The position numbers and the translations under genes are program-made. A DNA stretch of 64,000 nucleotides from CAIWHR01 sp963823215 (GTDB taxonomy: Bacteria > Pseudomonadota > Gammaproteobacteria > Burkholderiales > Casimicrobiaceae), in assembly GCA_963823215.1 (NCBI GenBank), contig CAWGKT010000012.1, forward strand, positions 62,001 to 126,000, written 5' to 3'. The notes beneath the pieces were generated by a model, which was given only the letters and a program-made list of their open reading frames with translations, had not been told where the DNA came from and did not search any database. Within the stretch, counting starts at the first letter, position 1. Each line of letters starts with the position of its first letter. Below are positions 33,802 to 43,812 of this stretch, in pieces.

Positions 33802-33953
33802 TGCGATTACGTGGCCGGGCAGGCCAACGGAGTCTAGCACGGCGAAGGTCGCGCCCATCGACCGCGCCCGCGGCCAACGAGTCGGAGCGGATACCTGGCG
33901 CCATCCTTCCGTTCTACAATCGGCATTGGTTCACCCGGTCCGAGGATTCCGTC

Positions 33954-35885
33954 TTGCCCCAGTCACCCATCCCCGCGCCTTCGGTCCTGGCCGGCATGCG
34001 GCAGGCATTGAAGCCGCACGCGCCGTTCGCCGCAATGAACGAGGGCGACCTCGACCGCATCGTCCGCGCATCACAGCTCAAGTACTTCGCGCCGGGCGAG
34101 ATCATCCTCGCACCGGCAGCCGAGCGGCCGGCGCACTGCTACGTGATCCGGCAGGGCACCGTTCGCGGCGAGCGCCCGGGCGCCGACGGCACCGCGGTCG
34201 CGTTGTGGGAGCTCTCGGCCGGCGAGATGTTTCCGCTGGGCGCGCTGATCGGGCGACGCGGCGTCACCAGCAACTATCGCGCGACGCAGGACACGTTCTG
34301 CCTCAAGTTTCCCGTCGCCGTCTTCGACGCGATGATCGGCGCCGCACCGGTCTTCCAGGACTTCTGCACGCGCCGGCTCGCGCACCTGCTCGATCTGTCG
34401 CGGATTCGACTGCAGTCGGAGTACGCGGCCACCGCCTCGGAGCAGCGCGGGCTCTCGACCCGGCTGCGCGCACTTTTGCGTCAGGTGCCGGTCGTGCGTG
34501 GTCCCGATGCGCCGCTCGGCGACGCGCTGGCAGCGATGGAGGAAAGCCGGATCGGCTCGGTGCCGATCGTCGACGCCGAGTCGAGGCCGCTCGGCATCTT
34601 CACGCGGCAGGACGTGATCGGCCGTGTCGTGCTGCCGCAACGGCCGCTCACGGCGGCGATGCGCGACGTGATGAGCGAACCCGCCATCACCCTGCCCGCC
34701 GATGCGACCGCCGGCGACGCCGCGCTGGTGATGGCGCAGCGCGGCGTGCGCCACATCGTCGTGGTCGACACCGGCGGCAAGGTCGCCGGCGTGGTCTCCG
34801 AGCGTGATCTCTTCAGCCTCCAGCGGCTGTCGGTGCGCGAGCTCGCATCGACCATCCGGCGCGCTCCCGACATACCGGCGCTGGTCCAGTGCGCGGCTGA
34901 TGTTCGTGCCCTGTCGCACTCGCTGGTCGCGCAGGGTGTCGCCGCCGGGCACCTGACGCGGATGATCTCGAGCCTCAACGACCAGATCGCCGTGCGCATC
35001 CTCGAGCTGAAGGCGCCGGCGCACGACCTGTCGGGGCTCGCGCTTTGCTGGCTCGGCATGGGGTCCGAGGGCCGCGGCGAGCAGACCATCGCGACCGACC
35101 AGGACAACGGCCTCATCTTTGTCACCAATGACGATGGCATCGCCCCTGACGCCGTCCGCGAGCGCCTGCTGCCGTTCGCGCGCACCGTCAATGAGGCGAT
35201 GGACCGCTGCGGCTATCCGCTGTGCAAGGGCGGCGTGATGGCGATGAATCCGCGCTGGTGCGCGAGCCTCGACGAGTGGAAGGCCGCGTTCGCGGGGTGG
35301 ATAGACCGGGGCGATCCGACGAGCCTGCTCGCCGCCAACATCTTCTTCGACTTCCGCGCGCTGTGGGGCGAATCGCGGCTCGCGGACGCCCTGCGGGCAG
35401 ACATCGCCGCGCATGCGCAGGCGAACCCGCGGTTCCTGAAACAGATGTCCGACAACGCGCTCTCGAATCGTCCGCCGCTCAACTGGCGGGGCGAACTGCA
35501 GGGCGCGGAAGGCGATTCGGGCGTCGAGGGCATCGACCTCAAGATGAGCGGCAGCGTGCCATTCGTCGACGCGGCGCGCATCTTCGCGCTGGCGGCCGGC
35601 GTCACCGCGACCAACACCGTCGACCGGCTGACGCAGGCCGCAGCGGCGCGCGGCGTTCCCGTCGAGGAGATCCGCGCCTGGTGCGACGCGTTCGAGTACG
35701 TGCAGCTCCTGCGCCTGCGCGAGCAGCATCGCCGCGTGGCGCACGGCGCACGCGACGGCGAGTCCGCCAACCCCAACGTCGTGCCGCTCGCGATGCTGCC
35801 GGATCTCGACCGCCGCATTCTGAAGGAAGCGATGCGGCAGATACGCAAGGTGCAGCAGCGCCTCGAGCTCGACTATCCGGGATGA
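33954..35885 (+). CDS. cNMP-binding/CBS-pair/DUF294 nucleotidyltransferase-like regulatory protein
   Basis: Multidomain cytoplasmic signalling protein. The 643-residue product has an N-terminal cyclic-nucleotide-binding-like domain (about residues 25-150, LKYFAPGEIILAP and GRRGVTSNYRA), two CBS motifs (about 175-290, ESRIGSVPIVDAESRPLGIFT and GVRHIVVVDTGGKVAGVVSERD, both in part), a DUF294 nucleotidyltransferase-type domain about 300-450 with GMGSEGRGEQTIATDQDNG, and a C-terminal helical DUF294 region. The GSxGR..E..TDQDN pattern resembles the GlnD uridylyltransferase active site, but the target is unknown. TTG 33954 is preferred (GAGG at 33942-33945, 8-base spacing). Its stop overlaps the exonuclease start (ATGA), so the two are coupled. 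In Vibrio and relatives this pair neighbours the same symporter, suggesting acetate-related control. Confidence 0.85.
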   Translation: MPQSPIPAPSVLAGMRQALKPHAPFAAMNEGDLDRIVRASQLKYFAPGEIILAPAAERPAHCYVIRQGTVRGERPGADGTAVALWELSAGEMFPLGALIGRRGVTSNYRATQDTFCLKFPVAVFDAMIGAAPVFQDFCTRRLAHLLDLSRIRLQSEYAATASEQRGLSTRLRALLRQVPVVRGPDAPLGDALAAMEESRIGSVPIVDAESRPLGIFTRQDVIGRVVLPQRPLTAAMRDVMSEPAITLPADATAGDAALVMAQRGVRHIVVVDTGGKVAGVVSERDLFSLQRLSVRELASTIRRAPDIPALVQCAADVRALSHSLVAQGVAAGHLTRMISSLNDQIAVRILELKAPAHDLSGLALCWLGMGSEGRGEQTIATDQDNGLIFVTNDDGIAPDAVRERLLPFARTVNEAMDRCGYPLCKGGVMAMNPRWCASLDEWKAAFAGWIDRGDPTSLLAANIFFDFRALWGESRLADALRADIAAHAQANPRFLKQMSDNALSNRPPLNWRGELQGAEGDSGVEGIDLKMSGSVPFVDAARIFALAAGVTATNTVDRLTQAAAARGVPVEEIRAWCDAFEYVQLLRLREQHRRVAHGARDGESANPNVVPLAMLPDLDRRILKEAMRQIRKVQQRLELDYPG

Positions 35886-36535
35886 ATTCCGCGCTGGCCT
35901 CGCTCCGACGCTGGCTCGGCAGGGACGCGCTAGCAACCCCGGCCGGACGCTGGGTCGTCGTCGACACCGAAACTTCCGGCCTCGACCCCGAGCACGACCG
36001 GCTGCTCGCGATCGGCGCCGTTGCGGTGGACGATGACGGGATCCTGCTCGACGACAGCTTCGAGATCGTGCTGAAAGGCGACCCGTCAGGCGATGCCGCC
36101 AACATCGTGGTCCACGGGATCGGGCACGGCGCGCAGGCGGCCGGCGTCCCGGCGCGCAGTGCGCTCGATCAATACTGCAAGTGGGCCGCCGATGCTCCGC
36201 GCGTGGGATTCCACACCGATTTCGACCGCGCGGTGCTGCGCGTCGCGTTCGCCGGCGCGGGGCTCCCGGCCGACGACCGGCCATGGCTCGACCTCGCCCC
36301 CCTCGCCGGGGCGCTGGTGCCGGAGGCCTATCGTTACGGCGGTCGCAGCCTCGACGACTGGCTCGCCGCGTTCGGCATCGAGTGCACGATCCGCCACAAC
36401 GCGGCGTCCGACGCGCTTGCCACCGCCGAGCTGCTGCTCCGCCTGCGGGCCATCGCGGCGAAGCAGGGAACCCGGGGGTTCGCGGCGCTCGTCAAGGCGG
36501 CGCGGGCGCAGAAATGGCTGGGCAACGCCGACTGA
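35882..36535 (+). CDS. DnaQ-like DEDDh 3'-5' exonuclease
   Basis: Predicted 3'-5' exonuclease related to the proofreading subunit of DNA polymerase III and to PolC. The 217-residue protein shows the DEDD pattern: VVVDTETSG (D and E of Exo I) near residue 25, HTDFDRAVLR (Exo II D) near residue 111 and HNAASDALATAELLLR (Exo III, His and Asp) near residue 175. Its ATG overlaps the stop of the DUF294 gene by four bases, so it is translationally coupled and likely acts in the same pathway, possibly on RNA or a modified nucleotide product. The nucleic-acid target is not predictable from sequence. Confidence 0.87.
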   Translation: MNSALASLRRWLGRDALATPAGRWVVVDTETSGLDPEHDRLLAIGAVAVDDDGILLDDSFEIVLKGDPSGDAANIVVHGIGHGAQAAGVPARSALDQYCKWAADAPRVGFHTDFDRAVLRVAFAGAGLPADDRPWLDLAPLAGALVPEAYRYGGRSLDDWLAAFGIECTIRHNAASDALATAELLLRLRAIAAKQGTRGFAALVKAARAQKWLGNAD

Positions 36536-36607
36536 ACGACGCGTAAACCGGGCATGCGGGTTGTCGGCGCGGCCGGGAATCGCCGGGTCGCGCGCGACGA
36601 AGGACTG

Positions 36608-37180
36608 ATGGAAACGCTGCGCCGCATCGTCTACCTAATCTTTCGCCCTGTGGCGGAGTGGGACGCCATCGCCATGGAAAAGACGTCGGTCGACGCACTG
36701 CTGCGCCGTTACATTCTGCCGCTGGCGCTGCTCGCACCCGTCGCCACGGTAATCGGCATGAAGACATTCGACCGCGAATGGGATCCGGTGCACGGGTTCC
36801 TGGTGCCTCCCGAGCAGATTCTCGCAGCCGGCACCGCGACCTATTTCGCCACCGTCGGCTCGATCCTCGTCCTGGCCGCCATCTTTACCCTGATCGCGCC
36901 GATGTTCGGCGTCACGCGCAACTATCTCGCTGCGCTCAAGGTCGCAACCTATGGTGCGATCCCTGTAATGCTGGCAGGGGCAACCCTGCTCCTTCCGGTG
37001 ATGGCGATCGTCGCGATGGTCGGCATGTGCCATACGCTCTTCCTGTTCTGGGTCGGGGTGCGGCGCGTGCTTCACATCCAGTCCGAGGACGCCGCCGAGT
37101 TCGTCGGCATCTCGCTCGTGCTGCTGACGTTCCTGTCCGTCCTCGTCGGCGCCGCGGGGAGCGCGGTGGGGCTCCTCTGA
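36608..37180 (+). CDS. Yip1 family membrane protein
   Basis: Membrane protein of the Yip1/DUF1282 family, function unknown. The 190-residue product starts METLRRIVYLIFRPVAEWDAIA, the family opening. It has about five membrane segments, including the segment around ILPLALLAPVATVIGM and a GAIPVMLAGATLLLPVMAIV pair, and ends after a hydrophobic helix. ATG 36608 is preferred because AAGGA (36600-36604) precedes it; an upstream in-frame Met at 36554 has no such site. It lies 72 bases after the exonuclease gene and is followed by a strong bidirectional terminator shared with the convergent symporter operon. Confidence 0.88.
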   Translation: METLRRIVYLIFRPVAEWDAIAMEKTSVDALLRRYILPLALLAPVATVIGMKTFDREWDPVHGFLVPPEQILAAGTATYFATVGSILVLAAIFTLIAPMFGVTRNYLAALKVATYGAIPVMLAGATLLLPVMAIVAMVGMCHTLFLFWVGVRRVLHIQSEDAAEFVGISLVLLTFLSVLVGAAGSAVGLL

Positions 37181-37203
37181 ATCGGCAGTCCGGCGGAGCA
37201 TCG

Positions 37204-37235
37204 AAAAAAAAGGCCCGCAGCGATGCGGGCCTTTT
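37204..37235. terminator. Bidirectional rho-independent terminator
   Basis: Eight-bp GC stem (GGCCCGCA 37212-37219 with TGCGGGCC 37224-37231), GCGA loop, a run of eight A (37204-37211) on one side and TTTT (37232-37235) on the other. It stands between the convergent Yip1 and symporter genes. Confidence 0.88.
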
Positions 37236-37257
37236 CCGATGCCGATGACGCCGGCGT

Positions 37258-39378
37258 CTACGTGCCCACCGTCACCATCGTGTCGCCGGTGAGGTTCGGG
37301 TACCGGACGTGCTCGACGAGCTCCTGCGTCTCCCTGTCGGGCGCCGGCGTGATCAGGCTCACGACAATGATGACGAGGAACCCGAGCGGCACCCCCCACA
37401 GTCCCGCCGAAATCGCACCGATGCCCCACCACGTGTTGTCGGCGATGGAGCCGGTAACGCCGAACACCCCACGCAGCCACGGCTGGGTCGTCGCCATGTA
37501 GTAGAACGTGATGGCAAGGCCGGAGATCATTCCAAGTGTGGCACCCCATCGGTTCGCGCGCTTCCAGAAGATGCCGCACACCAGCGCCGGGAAGAACGCC
37601 GCTGCCGCGAGCGAGAACGCCGCGGAAACGAGGAACAGGATGTCCGCGGGCTTCTGTGCCGCCACTGACGCCGCGATCAACGCCACCACCAGGAGCAGGA
37701 TCTTCGAAATCGTCACGCGGCGGGCCGTCGAAGCGTTCGGATCCAGCATCTTGTAGTAGAAGTCGTGCGAAAGCGCGTTGGCGATCGTCAGCAGCAGGCC
37801 GTCCGCAGTGGACAGTGCGGCTGCCAGCCCGCCCGCAGCCACCAGGCCCGAGATCACGTACGGCAGGCCGGCGATCTCCGGCGTGGCCAGCACAATGATG
37901 TCGCCGCCGATCGCGATCTCCGCGAGCTGGACAATGCCGTCCTTGTTGACGTCGACGATCGACATCAGTCCCGGGTCCACTCTTTGCCATGACGCGACCC
38001 ACTGCGGCAACTTTGCGAACTCGGTGCCGACCACCAGCGAGTAGACGTCGAACTTCGCCAGCACGCCGAGCGCGGGCGCCGTGAAGTAGAGCAGGAAGAT
38101 GAAGAACAGCGACCAGAACACCGATTCCCGCGCCTGGCGCACCGACGGGGTCGTGTAGTAGCGCATCAGGATGTGCGGCAGCGCCGCGGTGCCCACCATC
38201 AGGCAAAACACCAGGGCGAGGAAGTTGCGGCGCGAGACGTCGCGCGCCGCGTCGTCCTTGCCGGGGAAGGCCTCGGCGTGGCGCAACGGCGGCCCGGCGC
38301 GCGCCGCGAGACCGGCGTCCTTGGTCCACTGCGCCTTCGCGGCGTCGGCGTCCTTCGGATACGCGGCGGCGGCCTTTTCGGCGGCCGCGAGCTGGTCCGC
38401 CGGAGCATTGTCGGCCTTGAGCTTCTCGAAGTCGGCCGTGATCTTTGCCTTGCCGGCGTCGAACGAGCCCGGAAGCCCCTTCAGGTTTGCACTGGCCTCG
38501 TCGGCGCGCGCCTTGAAGATGCCGCGGACCTCGAGCTCCTTCGGGTCCTTGAGGAACTTCTCCTCGAGCGCCGTGACCTTCTCGAGTTGCTTGCCGTAGA
38601 CGATCTGCGGGATCGGGACGCCGGTCTGCTTAACCGACAGCCAGATGACCGGGATCATGTAGGCGATGATCAGGATGATGTACTGCGCCACCTGCGTCCA
38701 CGTCACCGCGCGCATCCCACCCAGGAACGAACAGACCAGGATGCCGCCGAGTCCCAGGAAGATCCCGATTTCGAACGGTACGCCGGTCAGCCGCGTGGTG
38801 ATGAGGCCGACGCCGTAGATCTGCGCCACCACGTAGGTGAACGAGCACAGGATCGCCGCGAAGATCCCGACCGTGCGCGGAATGTGGCCGCCGAAGCGCG
38901 CGCCGAGGAAGTCGGGAATCGTGAACTGGCCGAACTTGCGCAGGTAGGGCGCCAGGAACAGCGCGACCAGGCAGTAGCCGCCGGTCCACCCCATGACGAA
39001 CGCGAGGCCGCCGAAGCCCGTCAGGTACAGCGTGCCGGCCATCCCGATGAACGACGCTGCGCTCATCCAGTCCGCGCCGGTCGCCATGCCGTTGAACAGC
39101 GCAGGAACGCGCCGTCCGGCGACGTAGTACTCGGCGGCGTCGGAGGTACGGCTCATGATCCCGATGCCGGCGTAGAGTCCCACCGTCGCCAGCAGGAAGA
39201 CGTAGCCGATCCAACGGCGCGGCAGGCCCATCTGCTCGGCAATGGCGAGCAGAATCACGAAGGCGATGAATCCGCCTGTGTAGAACGTGTAGACCTTCTT
39301 CAGCTGCGACTTGAAGCCCTTGTTGGTGGTCGCGGAAAAGACACCGCCCGTTCCGGATGCTTCTGGAATGCCGGCCAT
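37258..39378 (-). CDS. Sodium:solute symporter large subunit (VC_2705/ActP-like)
   Basis: Inner-membrane Na+/solute cotransporter of the SSS family, VC_2705 type, likely for acetate or another small carboxylate. The 706-residue protein has about thirteen membrane segments and carries DAAEYYVAGRRVPALFNGMATGADWMSAASFIG in part near residue 80, and GGLAAALSTADGLLLTIANALSHDFYYKML in part near residue 523, both SSS signatures. A hydrophilic insert of about 130 residues rich in Ala, Lys, Asp and Glu lies between the middle membrane helices (about residues 265-400), as known in this subgroup. The start at 39378 overlaps the stop of the small-subunit gene by one base (TAATG). acs lies 1.5 kb upstream on the same strand, supporting acetate as a substrate. 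Confidence 0.88.
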   Translation of the reverse strand: MAGIPEASGTGGVFSATTNKGFKSQLKKVYTFYTGGFIAFVILLAIAEQMGLPRRWIGYVFLLATVGLYAGIGIMSRTSDAAEYYVAGRRVPALFNGMATGADWMSAASFIGMAGTLYLTGFGGLAFVMGWTGGYCLVALFLAPYLRKFGQFTIPDFLGARFGGHIPRTVGIFAAILCSFTYVVAQIYGVGLITTRLTGVPFEIGIFLGLGGILVCSFLGGMRAVTWTQVAQYIILIIAYMIPVIWLSVKQTGVPIPQIVYGKQLEKVTALEEKFLKDPKELEVRGIFKARADEASANLKGLPGSFDAGKAKITADFEKLKADNAPADQLAAAEKAAAAYPKDADAAKAQWTKDAGLAARAGPPLRHAEAFPGKDDAARDVSRRNFLALVFCLMVGTAALPHILMRYYTTPSVRQARESVFWSLFFIFLLYFTAPALGVLAKFDVYSLVVGTEFAKLPQWVASWQRVDPGLMSIVDVNKDGIVQLAEIAIGGDIIVLATPEIAGLPYVISGLVAAGGLAAALSTADGLLLTIANALSHDFYYKMLDPNASTARRVTISKILLLVVALIAASVAAQKPADILFLVSAAFSLAAAAFFPALVCGIFWKRANRWGATLGMISGLAITFYYMATTQPWLRGVFGVTGSIADNTWWGIGAISAGLWGVPLGFLVIIVVSLITPAPDRETQELVEHVRYPNLTGDTMVTVGT

Positions 39379-39641
39379 TATTCGTCCTCCCCTTCGTGCA
39401 CGTCGTACTCGCGGTCGAGGTTGTTCATGTACCGCGCGTAGTACCAGATGATGACCACGTAGATGATGAGCGAGCCCTGCGCCGCCATCCAGAACGCGAA
39501 CGTCCAGCCGAAGAAACTGAAGGAAAGCTCACGGGCGTAGTAGCCCATGACGAACGTCACCAGGAACCAGATGAAAAGCAAGATCGCGGTAATGCGCAGA
39601 TTTCTGCTCCAGTACTCCTTCTGCTGCTCGGTCAACTGCAT
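39378..39641 (-). CDS. DUF4212 small subunit of sodium/substrate symporter
   Basis: Two-helix membrane protein that accompanies VC_2705-type symporters. The 87-residue product starts MQLTEQQKEYWSRNLRITAI and has two membrane segments (ILLFIWFLVTFVMGYYAREL in part and FWMAAQGSLIIYVVIIWYYA), ending in an acidic tail. ATG 39641 has a strong ribosome site (GGAGGAG, 7-base spacing), so the long frame upstream is rejected. It is the first gene of the two-gene symporter operon. Confidence 0.9.
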   Translation of the reverse strand: MQLTEQQKEYWSRNLRITAILLFIWFLVTFVMGYYARELSFSFFGWTFAFWMAAQGSLIIYVVIIWYYARYMNNLDREYDVHEGEDE

Positions 39642-39700
39642 GGCAGGCTCCTCCTGTCGATCAGTCCTGGATGAACGTGGATCCCCTGAATGCGAACGGC

Positions 39701-39730
39701 GTGTGATGCTTGTTCGTGCGATGCTTGTTC
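39701..39730. repeat. Tandem 15-bp direct repeat in the symporter leader
   Basis: Two adjacent copies of GTGYGATGCTTGTTC (39701-39715 and 39716-39730, one mismatch). They lie 60-90 bases upstream of the small-subunit ATG, and downstream of a candidate minus-strand -10 (TATACT at 39772-39777). Tandem arrangement suggests a dimeric regulator site or RNA element, but nothing known is recognised. Confidence 0.6.
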
Positions 39731-39771
39731 TTGTGCCGGCGCTCCACTTCGGGGCGTCGAGTTTTCCGGAG

Positions 39772-39777
39772 TATAGC
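39772..39777 (-). promoter_or_regulatory. Candidate -10 element of the symporter operon
   Basis: TATACT on the minus strand (plus-strand AGTATA, 39772-39777), about 130 bases before the DUF4212 start codon. A TTGCGG hexamer stands 15 bases upstream of it, which is slightly short for a -35/-10 pair. Confidence 0.4.
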
Positions 39778-39875
39778 CAGCTTTTCCGAACCGCAACAGC
39801 CCGGCAGGCCTTGCGGTCAGCGGCAGCCCGCTGCGCCAACTCGATTTCGGGGACCGCGTCCGGGCCGGCGCGGCG

Positions 39876-40454
39876 TCATGACAATGTACTGGCGCGCAAT
39901 CCCGTTTCCCTTTCCAGCTGTCGCGCGATCTTGGGCTCGAAACGCGCCAGGTGGTCGAGCACCTGCTGCGTTTCATCGGTCCGGCCGAGCTCGTGCTGGA
40001 CCCGGGCCAGCTGATACCACCCGTACGGGCTCATCGGCTGCAGCTTTGTGTTCTTCTTCAATGGAACCAGCGCCTCCTCCAGGCGCCGCGCGGAAATGAG
40101 CGAAAGCGCCAACCCGTAGTGGGCCCGATCGTGATCCGGTTTGAGCGCAATCGCTCGCCTGAAAGCCGCGATGGCGCCCTCGCGATCGTTCATGTCCTGC
40201 AGCAGGAAGCCCCGGTTGAAATGCGCCTCGGCATCTTCAGGCTGCGCCGTCAGCAGTCGGTCGAAAGCCGCCAACGCCTCCTGCTTGCGACCGAGCTGCG
40301 CCGTCTGGAAGCCGATGGACGCCAGGGCCAGGGGATCGCCGGGATCGAGCTCCAGCATCCTTCCGTAGTACTCGAGCGCGAGGTCGCGCCTTCGGAACAG
40401 CACGCACCATGCGGCCATCTGATCGAAAAACCAGCGCTTGATCCGGTTCGGCAT
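39876..40454 (-). CDS. Tetratricopeptide-repeat protein
   Basis: Cytoplasmic-looking TPR protein of 192 residues, function unknown. It has about four TPR units (ALEYYGRMLELDPGDPLALASIG in part, ALAAFDRLLTAQPEDAEAHFNRG in part, AIAAFRRAIALKPDHDRAHYGLA in part, then a degenerate one). The N-terminus MPNRIKRWFFDQMAAWCVLF is amphipathic, without a signal peptide. The ATG at 40454 is two bases after the stop of the small membrane-protein gene, so translation is likely coupled; a GTG at 40475 lies inside that gene and is less likely. Confidence 0.82.
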   Translation of the reverse strand: MPNRIKRWFFDQMAAWCVLFRRRDLALEYYGRMLELDPGDPLALASIGFQTAQLGRKQEALAAFDRLLTAQPEDAEAHFNRGFLLQDMNDREGAIAAFRRAIALKPDHDRAHYGLALSLISARRLEEALVPLKKNTKLQPMSPYGWYQLARVQHELGRTDETQQVLDHLARFEPKIARQLERETGLRASTLS

Positions 40455-40456
40455 CC

Positions 40457-40795
40457 TCAGCGACCCTGCAGGCACTGACTGACGGGCAAGCCGGCGCCGA
40501 TGCAGGCGTTCGCGATCGCCAGCATCGTCCAGACGTAGCCAATCCCCAGCAGCGAGAGCGCCACCAGCGGCAGGTGCCGGTCGGCTATGAACTTCGGCGT
40601 GATGAAGCGACAGGCCCGCGTGAACGGCGAGGCGACGGTTTCCAGCAGCCGGTAGAAGAAGTTGCCCTGCGGGTCCTGCCCGAACAGGCGGGTCAGCACG
40701 TGCACGATCCCCTGCCCGGCGAGCGCCAGCAGGGGTATCGCGAGGAGCAGCTGGACGAGCCGGAGCCAGAACAGCGTCGATTGCAGGTCGTTCAC
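40457..40795 (-). CDS. Small hypothetical membrane protein
   Basis: A 112-residue protein with two hydrophobic helices (LRLVQLLLAIPLLALAGQG about residues 11-29 and LVALSLLGIGYVWTMLAIA about residues 76-94) around a hydrophilic loop containing LFGQDPQGNFFYRLLETVASPF. I do not recognise a named family, though it resembles YggT-like small membrane proteins in size and layout. It precedes the TPR gene with a two-base gap, and lies downstream of acs on the same strand. Confidence 0.72.
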   Translation of the reverse strand: MNDLQSTLFWLRLVQLLLAIPLLALAGQGIVHVLTRLFGQDPQGNFFYRLLETVASPFTRACRFITPKFIADRHLPLVALSLLGIGYVWTMLAIANACIGAGLPVSQCLQGR

Positions 40796-40881
40796 CGGAA
40801 GTCGCTTTCGGATGGGAAAAAGGGGGCGCGCCCGCAGGGAGCGCGGCCCGCTAGTCTACCGAAACGCGGATCGGCCGGCGT

Positions 40882-42861
<1,980 letters not shown>

Positions 42862-42925
42862 GCTGTCATCTCCTCCAAAGGGATTCGCCGGGGATGGCCC
42901 GGCCGCTGCACGCGCAAACATTCGG

Positions 42926-42955
42926 AGTCTAACCAAACGCGCACGATGGGCGCAA
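42926..42955 (-). promoter_or_regulatory. Candidate sigma-70 promoter of acs
   Basis: On the minus strand, -35 TTGCGC (42950-42955) and -10 TAGACT (42926-42931) are separated by 18 bases, 65 bases upstream of the acs start codon. The match is moderate. Confidence 0.4.
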
Positions 42956-43176
42956 CGCGCCACCTTGATGCAGCGCAACCTCCTTGCGCGGGGCACCGCA
43001 CCTGTACCCCGCGCCAGGGGGTGCGCCACAGCTCTCGGTCGGCCAGGGAATGTCGTTGACCCTCAGGGCGATGATAAACTTCATTGCCCGCTCGATGCCC
43101 CGCGGGACCGCCCGCCAGGTCCCGCGCGGGCGTGTCGCGTTGCCCCAGGGAATTTCCGGCTCCATACCCTCCCGCC

Positions 43177-43797
43177 ATGCCCGCCTCGAACCTGCGTCCG
43201 ATACCCCGCATCCTGTTCATGAGCCGGTGGCTGCAGCTGCCGCTCTATCTGGGACTCATCGTCGCTCAGGGCGTCTATGTCTGGTATTTCCTGATCGAGC
43301 TCCTCCACCTGGTCGAAGCGGCGTTCGGCAACCAGGACGCGCTGACGATGATCCTCAAGAACATCACGCCCGTCGGGGCTGACACCATCAAGGCCGCGCC
43401 CGAAACGGTCGTGATGCTGGTCGTGCTGGGCCTAATCGACGTCGTGATGATCTCGAACCTGCTCATCATGGTGATCATCGGCGGCTACGAGACATTCATC
43501 TCCCGCATGCGGCTCGAGGGTCATCCGGACCAGCCGGAGTGGCTGTCGCACGTCAACGCCTCGGTGCTGAAAGTGAAGCTCGCCACGGCGATCATCGGCA
43601 TCTCGTCGATCCACCTGCTGAAGACGTTCATCAACGCGCAGTCCTACGAGCCGAAGGTGCTGATCGCGCAGACGGTGATCCACATCACGTTCCTGATCTC
43701 CGCACTGGCGATCGCCGCGGTGGACCGCATGATGCCCCAGACCCGTCCCCATGCCGCGAAGCTCGCGACCGCCGACATCGACCGCAAGGACCACTGA
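43177..43797 (+). CDS. YqhA/UPF0114 (TIGR00645) family membrane protein
   Basis: Polytopic membrane protein of the UPF0114/YqhA family, function unknown. The 206-residue product carries FMSRWLQLPLYLGLIVAQ near residue 14 and GLIDVVMISNLLIMVIIGGYE near residue 85 in part, plus VNASVLKVKLATAIIGISSIHLL in part, all family-typical, and three or four membrane segments. The ATG at 43177 (MPASNLRP) is chosen because upstream codons lack similarity. It lies 15 bases before the fumarase gene, so the two may be co-transcribed. Confidence 0.88.
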   Translation: MPASNLRPIPRILFMSRWLQLPLYLGLIVAQGVYVWYFLIELLHLVEAAFGNQDALTMILKNITPVGADTIKAAPETVVMLVVLGLIDVVMISNLLIMVIIGGYETFISRMRLEGHPDQPEWLSHVNASVLKVKLATAIIGISSIHLLKTFINAQSYEPKVLIAQTVIHITFLISALAIAAVDRMMPQTRPHAAKLATADIDRKDH

Positions 43798-43812
43798 ATT
43801 CCGGAGGACCGC

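Noticed and set aside
34071..36284. 737-codon minus-strand open frame opposite the DUF294 and exonuclease genes
   Set aside because: Composition is Arg/Ala/His-rich without motifs, and both plus-strand genes are well supported.
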